NCBI GenBank assembly: GCA_028689615.1
Contig: JAQVCV010000016.1
Coordinates: 1-64,000 of the forward strand
Origin: Bacteroidales bacterium
Lineage (GTDB): Bacteria > Bacteroidota > Bacteroidia > Bacteroidales > TTA-H9
Direction: 5' to 3'
Length of the DNA: 64,000 nt
A program made the position numbers and the translations under genes. The notes beneath the pieces were generated by a model. It worked only from the letters and a program-made list of their open reading frames with translations, searched no databases and was not told the DNA's origin. Positions 53,276 through 61,000 of this stretch are shown one piece after another. Each line of letters starts with the position of its first letter. Position 1 is the first letter of the stretch.

Positions 53276-54712
53276 TCCTACCGTGTGGACACATTTATTT
53301 TTACATTTACGTCCCAATATGAATAGTAGAAATTTTCGCGACCTACCAGACGATCGATTGGTAAAAAGGGCAAATAAAATAATGAGTGATTTGTTTAGCA
53401 AAAGCATTCACTCTATTCGTCAAATAACTGCAAATGAAAGTGATGCTAAAGGTTTTTATCGTTTCTTACTAAACGAACGAGTTACAGAAGAGAAGATAAA
53501 AGACAATATGCTTGACAACTGTATCGCATCTTGCAAGGATCGATATGTTGTATGCATCCAGGACACCACTGAGATCAATCTTATTAACCACCGACGACGG
53601 ATTCAAAAGGATAATTATATCGGAACAACCAATGCTAAAAATGAACGTGGGTTAGGTTTTATGGTTCACCCATCTCTTGTCCTTGATGCGCTAACGCTTT
53701 ATCCTTATGGCTATGCAGATATAAAGATATGGAACAGGCCACAAGAGTTTCGCTCAAAACACCAACGACAATACGACAAACTCCCTATTGAAGAGAAGGA
53801 ATCTTATAAGTGGATCGAGGTTTCAAAAAAGACACAGGCAAATTTGAGAGATGTTGTCCCAGGGATGATAATTGTGCAGGACAGAGAAGGCGATATATAC
53901 GAACAATTTGCTGTAATACCGGATGATAAAACCGACCTGTTAATAAGAGCCAGAACTAACAGGACATTGGCTGATGGAAAGAAATTGTTTGACTGTTTGT
54001 CAGATGCTGAGGTTGCTGGTAGCTATGCTATAAATATTCCTGTTAAAAAAGAACGCAAGTCACGAACGGCTCAAATTGAAATCAGGTATAAGCCAATTGA
54101 AATTTTAAAAACCAGTTCAAGCAGTAAAAATGCACCTAAATCAATTCCTCTGTATTTAATAGAAGCAAAAGAGGTTAGCTACAATAATTCTGACAAAATT
54201 TGTTGGAGGTTGCTTACCACAATACCTATTACCAACATAGAATTCGCTAAATTATGCATAGAGTGGTATAGTTGCCGCTGGACTATAGAGGAGGTTTTCA
54301 GAACCCTAAAAAAGGAAGGCTATAACATAGAAGCTTCTGAATTAGAACATCCCTTGTCGATTAGAAAGATGACATTGATGATCATGGAAGTTATAATTAA
54401 GCTGTTTCTAATGAGATTAGCATATGCAGAGCCAGAAGTTGATGTTGATGCAGATAGTTGTTTTACCCAAGACGAACAAGAGTTCTTAGAACATCAAATC
54501 GTCAAACTTGAAGGTAAAACTGAAAAACAAAAAAATCCGTATAAGGCTAAAGACCTGAAAAGATATGTGTGGGTAATCGCAAGATTAGGAGGATGGAAAG
54601 GATATGAAAGCAAGCGACATCATGGAATAACAACTTTATGGATTGGATTAAAGAATTTTAAACAATCATATGAGGGTTGGCAAATTCATAGAGATGTGTC
54701 CACACGGTAGGA
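53276..54712 (+). mobile_element. IS4-family insertion sequence
   Basis: A 1437-bp element with 19-bp perfect terminal inverted repeats: left at 53276-53294 (containing CCGTGTGGACACAT) and right at 54694-54712. The single transposase gene ends inside the right repeat. No target duplication of 8-12 bp is visible, so the ends or the flanks may have changed since insertion. It lies between the T9SS remnant with its hexamer array and another T9SS gene. Confidence 0.9.
53319..54710 (+). CDS. IS4-family DDE transposase
   Basis: A 463-aa protein from the ATG at 53319 (MNSRNFRDLPDDRLVKRANK), close behind the left inverted repeat; the open frame runs further upstream through the hexamer tract but that is outside the element. 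Catalytic residues: Asp in CIQDTTEINL, Asp in VQDREGDIYE and the Glu in the IS4 signature Y-x2-R-x3-E-x6-K (YSCRWTIEEVFRTLK). N-terminal Tn5-like DNA-binding region at ~1-90 (ESDAKGFYRFLLNERV). Intact in appearance and probably active or recently so. Lower GC than neighbours. Confidence 0.93.
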   Translation: MNSRNFRDLPDDRLVKRANKIMSDLFSKSIHSIRQITANESDAKGFYRFLLNERVTEEKIKDNMLDNCIASCKDRYVVCIQDTTEINLINHRRRIQKDNYIGTTNAKNERGLGFMVHPSLVLDALTLYPYGYADIKIWNRPQEFRSKHQRQYDKLPIEEKESYKWIEVSKKTQANLRDVVPGMIIVQDREGDIYEQFAVIPDDKTDLLIRARTNRTLADGKKLFDCLSDAEVAGSYAINIPVKKERKSRTAQIEIRYKPIEILKTSSSSKNAPKSIPLYLIEAKEVSYNNSDKICWRLLTTIPITNIEFAKLCIEWYSCRWTIEEVFRTLKKEGYNIEASELEHPLSIRKMTLMIMEVIIKLFLMRLAYAEPEVDVDADSCFTQDEQEFLEHQIVKLEGKTEKQKNPYKAKDLKRYVWVIARLGGWKGYESKRHHGITTLWIGLKNFKQSYEGWQIHRDVSTR

Positions 54713-54909
54713 GGAGAGGGAAACAGGCGACCCCAGTCCGTAAGGTTTGAATTGCTCACCAACCTTGTTGCCAACATGGCGGTTTTGGAAACCTGCTGTT
54801 GAATCATAACGAGAAATATTTGGTGAATACGATTTTGTAGGCAAAAGTATAAATCCCCTGAACTACCCATTCCAGCCCCTGGAATAATGTTGCTCACGGG
54901 TGTTTGTTT

Positions 54910-56565
54910 TTACTGAACCACAAATTTACGGCAAACGGTTTGCCCATTGGCCAGCGTGATATGAGCCAGAAAGCAGCCCGTGTTGATTTGGGGCAGCGGC
55001 AGTCCGTTCACGAGCAGAGTCTGAGAGGTTGTTTCCGCGATGGTTCTTCCCAAAAGATCGGTAACCCTGATCGAAACAGCCTGATTTGCATCCGACAGCC
55101 TCAGCATCCCGCCCTGCACCGGGTTGGGAGCCACGTTGGGCAAACCGGCGGAAGGCTCCACCAACCCCTGTCCCGAGGGCATCTCCACGGCCACCGTGTC
55201 GCTGTTGAGCGAAGAACCATCGGCATAGTTGGCCGTGACAAAGTAGCTGTACCAGCCCCGTTCCACCTGGGTGTCGAACCATTGGGTGGTGTTGCTGTCA
55301 ACCGTTGCCATGGGGAGGTATTGCAGCGGCAGGCTTTGTTGCCAGCGGTTGATGTTGTAAGTTGAAGGAGAACTTCTGACAGTAATTTCCTTGCCTGAAG
55401 GGGTGATGTAATTAACTTCCATAAGTCTCTCGGCCGAGTGTGTTAAGAACCGACAGGCATTCAAGCTATCGCGGTGGCAAACTATAGTATTTTCTCCAGT
55501 ATTAGGATTCAAATTTGTGAGATCAATTCCGAGCTCGGGGAAAACAAAATCCTTTTGTATGACAGTTAGCGGTTCAATAAATACACCCAGACTATCAACG
55601 CCAGTTATATCAATAAGATTTAAGGGAATATTTCGTTCCCAGTCCTCAACAACCGTTGTCAAGAAAGGCCCCAGTTTTGCGATCATCACCCCACGGGGAA
55701 TATCAACTACCCAAACATTGTATTTCGACCTTCCATAGTACACTCCTGTAGCAGAGTTATGAAAAAAACTCAGACTGTTAATCTTTGCATAAGGGAGACC
55801 AGTCAGGTTTACCATTATGCCCACACCATATTCTGGATACTGAAAAAAGCAACCAAGAGAATTTACCATTGAAGCGTAATACAATGCAGTTTCATTATCA
55901 AATTTAGTATTATTGGCAATAATTTGAGGTTCCCCCCATTCCAGTTTAACTTCGCGATTTGTTGTATCAGTAAGGGCAGTTGCTTGAAAAATTGTATCAG
56001 TCTCTGGTAAATATATATTTATGTTATCGAACCGCCATATGCCAGTAGTAGTATCACTATCGCGAACCGTGGCAAATTTCAAACGGAACCGGTTTTTTTG
56101 ACCTTTCGTCAGGTTAAAATGGATGTGACGGCGGCCTATCGAACTGTCAGAGACAAAATCAAATACCTTCTCCCACTGATAACCTTTTTTAATATATAAT
56201 TTGAATTGAGGACATTGACCCTGTTCCGGATTAATCAATTCAAAGTCGAAATCGAGTAAGAGCACTCCTTTTGTTGCAGTTCGGGCATCAATCAAAGGGG
56301 TTTCGAAATAAACAGTATCATTTAAACTACCAGAACCGTTAAACCCTATTTCAGCTACATAGCCTTGGTTAGCAGTGTTGACCAACTCGCAGAAGCCATT
56401 GTTCGCGGAGTGAACAGTCCACCCGTTGGTTTCAAAACTGCCCGATTCCCAGGTTTCGGAGAAAGGGATGGGGGTTTGGGCAAATAATCGATGAGATGTT
56501 AGTGTGCAACAAACTAAGAGCAAAAGCAGTTTGATAGAAACCGAATTAAAACGACTCATATTCAT
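54910..56565 (-). CDS. Secreted T9SS type A protein with MAM/jelly-roll-like N-terminus
   Basis: A 551-aa protein from the ATG at 56565 (MNMSRFNSVSIKLLLLLVCC); an ATG at 56598 gives an 11-residue extension. After a signal peptide the residues ~28-200 (PFSETWESGSFETNGWTV .. GIWRFDNINIYLPE) look like a concanavalin-like or MAM-type beta-sandwich common in Bacteroidota surface proteins; a fibronectin III-like section follows near ~370-460, and the last ~75 residues are a T9SS sorting domain (PNVAPNPVQGGMLRL .. INTGCFLAHITL). No catalytic motif was recognised. Confidence 0.8.
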   Translation of the reverse strand: MNMSRFNSVSIKLLLLLVCCTLTSHRLFAQTPIPFSETWESGSFETNGWTVHSANNGFCELVNTANQGYVAEIGFNGSGSLNDTVYFETPLIDARTATKGVLLLDFDFELINPEQGQCPQFKLYIKKGYQWEKVFDFVSDSSIGRRHIHFNLTKGQKNRFRLKFATVRDSDTTTGIWRFDNINIYLPETDTIFQATALTDTTNREVKLEWGEPQIIANNTKFDNETALYYASMVNSLGCFFQYPEYGVGIMVNLTGLPYAKINSLSFFHNSATGVYYGRSKYNVWVVDIPRGVMIAKLGPFLTTVVEDWERNIPLNLIDITGVDSLGVFIEPLTVIQKDFVFPELGIDLTNLNPNTGENTIVCHRDSLNACRFLTHSAERLMEVNYITPSGKEITVRSSPSTYNINRWQQSLPLQYLPMATVDSNTTQWFDTQVERGWYSYFVTANYADGSSLNSDTVAVEMPSGQGLVEPSAGLPNVAPNPVQGGMLRLSDANQAVSIRVTDLLGRTIAETTSQTLLVNGLPLPQINTGCFLAHITLANGQTVCRKFVVQ

Positions 56566-56660
56566 ATGTCTTGAATTTTTTAACAGGCAAATATACAAAA
56601 TTTTGTTAGTTTCAACTTTCTTTTTAACTTCGCCCCAACATTTTTTTTAAAAACCCAATC

Positions 56661-58016
56661 ATGAAATGCATTAATTCAATCGTAAAGATTACAGTTTTTT
56701 TATTGCTTATTCTTTCAGCAATGATTTTACCCAAAAACAGTTCTTCCCAACAAGCTACCACCCTAAGAATCGTTAAATGGAATGGGACTGTGGCATCATC
56801 TACTAATTCTATGCTATTTGAAACAGCGATTCCAGCAATGAATCCCAGCAATGCACGGCTTGGTTTCCCCTATTATACTGGCTTTGAGCCTAATTCGTTA
56901 TTGGATCTTAGAGCAACATCCAATACTCCGCTTGCCTTTTCTGCCACATCAAGAACAATAAATGGCAAAACAACAAGTGTTGAATTAGTTAATGATTTAG
57001 TCCCCATGAATGTTACCGGGAGTGATTCGTTGCTATTTAAATTCACACCTGCATCAAACAAAAACGTAGTTTTCGACAACTCAGGTCTTTTCAGTAGTTT
57101 TCGTTTTTACGCGACCACTCAGATTGAGAATCCCGCCAAGGGTGGGCAGTTTATTACCACTAAGCTCCCTGTGGCTGAAATTGGTCATAATGGTGTTTTT
57201 AAGTCTAAAGGAGTAGCTTGTCTATCCTTAAGTGCTGGCGTGATAGAAACAGAGAGTTTAATAGTTCCTACTGGTGCAGGCAACGGGTATTTAATGGTTT
57301 CCAATGCTAGTGGGAAGGCTTCATGGGAAAATCCTCTGACGTTGTTTCCATCTGCTAATCTTTGGCATCAAAATGATAATAATTATATATATACTTCAGC
57401 CCCTGGTGTGGTTATCGGAAACCATCCTGTAGTTGAAAAGTTTCAAGTTGGGTCACTTTTAACCTTTCACGATGGTGCAAACCGGAAAGCTATCAGTTAT
57501 AATTACAACCCTTCAACGGGCAATCCAATAGTTGCTGGGGCTTCTTCGTCTATGGAGTTTCAGACCACTGGAGATATTCTCTTCAAGCATTCCTCCAACG
57601 GTTCGAGTTTCCAGGAAGGCTTGTACCTGCTGAACAACGGCACAGTGGGCATCAAAACTCGACAAACAGGTTCATACACCTTGGCAGTCAATGGAGTAAT
57701 TGGATGTAAAGAGCTTAACGTAGAGATCACCTCCTGGCCCGATTATGTGTTCTCTCCCCATTATGACCTGTTATCCCTGTCGGAAGTTGAGAGATTTGTG
57801 GCAACAAACGGGCATTTACCTGGAGTTCCATCAGCCAGGGAAGTAGAAAGCGATGGGGTAGGCATTGGAGAAATGCAGGCCACACTGCTCAAAAAGGTAG
57901 AGGAACTGACACTATATTTAATGACACAGCAGAGAACCATAGAAAGCCAGCAAAGCATTCTTGATGAACAGCAGAAGACAATCGATAAGTTATTGAAACT
58001 TGTTGATATGCAATAG
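56661..58016 (+). CDS. Secreted protein with tail-fibre-like coiled-coil C-terminus
   Basis: A 451-aa protein with signal peptide (~1-30). The middle has beta-rich segments with no assigned domain. The C-terminus (~355-451) has the pattern WPDYVFSPHYDLLSLSEVER, NGHLPGVPSAREVESDGVGI, GEMQATLLKKVEELTLYLM and a heptad coiled coil (QQRTIESQQSILDEQQKTID), which is widespread in Bacteroidota next to RHS genes. The following RHS gene starts 57 bp downstream, so they probably form one operon; a role as a stalk or partner for the RHS protein is inference. Confidence 0.75.
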   Translation: MKCINSIVKITVFLLLILSAMILPKNSSSQQATTLRIVKWNGTVASSTNSMLFETAIPAMNPSNARLGFPYYTGFEPNSLLDLRATSNTPLAFSATSRTINGKTTSVELVNDLVPMNVTGSDSLLFKFTPASNKNVVFDNSGLFSSFRFYATTQIENPAKGGQFITTKLPVAEIGHNGVFKSKGVACLSLSAGVIETESLIVPTGAGNGYLMVSNASGKASWENPLTLFPSANLWHQNDNNYIYTSAPGVVIGNHPVVEKFQVGSLLTFHDGANRKAISYNYNPSTGNPIVAGASSSMEFQTTGDILFKHSSNGSSFQEGLYLLNNGTVGIKTRQTGSYTLAVNGVIGCKELNVEITSWPDYVFSPHYDLLSLSEVERFVATNGHLPGVPSAREVESDGVGIGEMQATLLKKVEELTLYLMTQQRTIESQQSILDEQQKTIDKLLKLVDMQ

Positions 58017-58073
58017 CTTAAAAATGGTATGATTTTGCCACCCACAAGTATCAACCTTTGATTTTTTCCAATT

Positions 58074-61000
58074 ATGAAAAAGGCAATTTATATCCTATGT
58101 ATATGGTTTGGTGCATTTTCGGGCATCGCACAGCAAGTTAATGTAGCCCCGTCATTTATACTTAATCAACTTGTTTCTGAGAATGTTGAGTATAAAGCAA
58201 GAGATTTTGTTCGATTTGAAAATGGATTTCGCTATTGTGCATCGAATGGCAATTCTTTAAGGGCACATATTGATCCTAATTTGCTTTTCCCTCCAACTAC
58301 AGGAACCACAGGAGGGCCTGAACTCAATGATAAAGGCATTGTGCATTTGTTTGAAGGTAACTTTGGTGTTGCCCCCTCGGGTGCGGCAACTTATTCGGTT
58401 CCTTTAGATTTGCCTCAAGGTATTAATGGTTGCCAGCCAACACTTAGTTTAAATTATAATAGCACTGGTTCATTGGGAATTATGGGTGAAGGGTGGTCCA
58501 TAGGTGGTATTTCTTGCATAGAAATAGTTCCAAGTACATATTCCTATGACGGTTATGTGCAAGCGGTGCAGCTCAACCAAGGCGATCCGCTGGTATTAGA
58601 TGGTAAATTGTTAAAATGGGTGGATGAGGCTTCAGGTAAACTTAAGTTTGAGGATGATAATCAGACAATGGTTGTGGCTATTAACCCAAATAATTTGTCA
58701 TTAGGCTTTACGGTATTTCACCCTGATGGTACTAAAATATTGTATGGACAGAATGAAAACTCCAGATACTACCTGCAATCCAATTCCTCACCAATAGCCT
58801 GGTACATTCAAAAAGTGGAGAATATAGATGGGAATAGTTATACCTATTCATATAGCAACGATATGATTGATGGTGGATTTTATCCTATCGACATTCAATA
58901 CACCTCCAATTTAAGTCAAAACATATCAGCTACTTTCAAAGTTGAATTTCATTATACCTATTGGTATAACCCACCAAAGAAATATTTCCGGTACATATCC
59001 AATGTGTCAAATTATAGCCGCATAACAAAGCTTTTGGATAGCATTTCCATTTCAAATGTTCAGTGCAATTCGCTATTGGAAGGTTACAAGTTGTATTATA
59101 CCTGCTCGCAGGTAGAGTTCGTTAACCATCCACAACTCTCCTTGATTTATAGAAGAGGCCCAAATGGATTACAAACCAATCCAATCAAATTCAGATATAA
59201 CGAATACGAAACCTCTGACAAGCTATATAAGTGTTCTCAGGATTTGAGCAATAAGAATGGAGTTGTTGTTGATCCGATTAATATTGATAATAATGGACAC
59301 ACTGATTTAGCTATTAAATATGTGAGAGGCGCCGGGGGGAGTGGATATGAAAAAGCACTACAAATATATAGAAATACTACCACCGTTAATTCGGAAAATG
59401 GGAGTTTGAATACTGGTTTTATGTTGCTTTCAACAATCGATTTGACTTATACTGTTGCTCAGCTTAACCATTGCGTGTCTGGTGATTTCAATGGCGATAA
59501 TATAACAGAATTTCTGCAAATATATAAGTTTAACAGTCAGAATACCGGAGGCTTTATTGGTCACCTAAATTCTTTAAATCAATACGTAGAAGGAGAGAAT
59601 TGTTTTCCTGCCTATTTTCCGGCTATTAACGACCCTTTTGAGGTAATTTGTGCTGATTTCTCTGGGGATGGAGCGCTGGATTTAGCCTTTTTTATCAATG
59701 AGAACCAGAATGGAATGAAAGTTCAATTCCTGTTGCAGGATCCGGCTACTTCTACTTTCTCTACAATCGTCTCAATCAATAATTTAAATTTGGGTCATCT
59801 GGATGCAAGTAATTCGTCTAATCGGATACTCGTGGGTGATTATTATGGGGATGGTAAGGCATCTGTTTTGTATTGCCCGGGTGATCCAGGTATTCCTTCA
59901 GCAGAATACAGTTACTTAATTAAACTGAATAACGCCAATGATATGATTTTACTTGACAGGTTTGAATCGATTTCCGACGATGATCTATACGAGAATTTGC
60001 TTTCAGGCGATTTTAACGGGGATAGCAAGACTGATATAGTTCGTTTATTCAAAAGTGGGACAACTTGTCAGCTTGATTTTTTATTAAGCAATGGTACTGG
60101 AGCTTTCATTGAAAATGGCCCTTATAATTTGCCTGGAGCAGGTAGCAACTGGACCAACTTTGGAATAAGTACCGCCGACTTTAATGAGGATGGTTGCACT
60201 GATTTGTCCCTGGTTTATAAGTCGGATGAATTAATAATCATGCCTTACAACGCGTATTATAAGTATTATAGGAGGGATGTTTTTTTAAACCTTACGGGAA
60301 TGAATACTCTGCGTTACAAGGTAGTTGATTTTATTCAGCACATTGATACTTGTGATTACAACTATGCCTTTTCTAAGCCATCGAGTTGTTTTGGAAACTT
60401 TACAGGTTTAAACAATCACACCATGTTTACCGTTACAGGCAATCATTTAAACGATCCAGGACAGGAGTTTGTAATTACTGATTACACAAAGAATACTGCC
60501 AACAGAGGATTAACCACTATTGTTAATAGTTTTGGTGACTCTATACAGCTTACCTATAAACCATTTACTTTCGATAACCTTCCTCCTGTAGCTTATAGTT
60601 CTGATACTTTTCCTCTGCGCCCTGATTTTTCTGCCAGAAATGTTGTTTCGAAGATTAGAAGAAATTACGGAGGCAACCAATTTGATAGTAAAGTTCTGTA
60701 TGAAACCGGATGGGTACATTCTTTAGGGAAAGGATTCTTAGGGTTTAATACGGTCTCTATTCAGAATTTGGCTGAAGGCACAGCAGTTACTGATTATAAT
60801 ACTGTTGTAAGGCCTTTTTATTCTGCTGTTAACTCAAAAACAGTTCATTCAATAAAAGTGAATGGAAATTATACCAACTCGACAATTAAAGAAAGACGGT
60901 ATGACTTTACTCAGACAGGCACAGGAAAGGCATGGCGGTACAGGTCAGATTTGACCCAGTTAATTGAAAAGAATTTCACTGAAACGGGCTATCTGTTCAA

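Noticed and set aside
53070..53318. Pro-Lys/Pro-Thr-rich N-terminal extension of the IS4 transposase
   Set aside because: It is translated hexamer array plus the left inverted repeat, outside the element; the transposase starts at the ATG at 53319.
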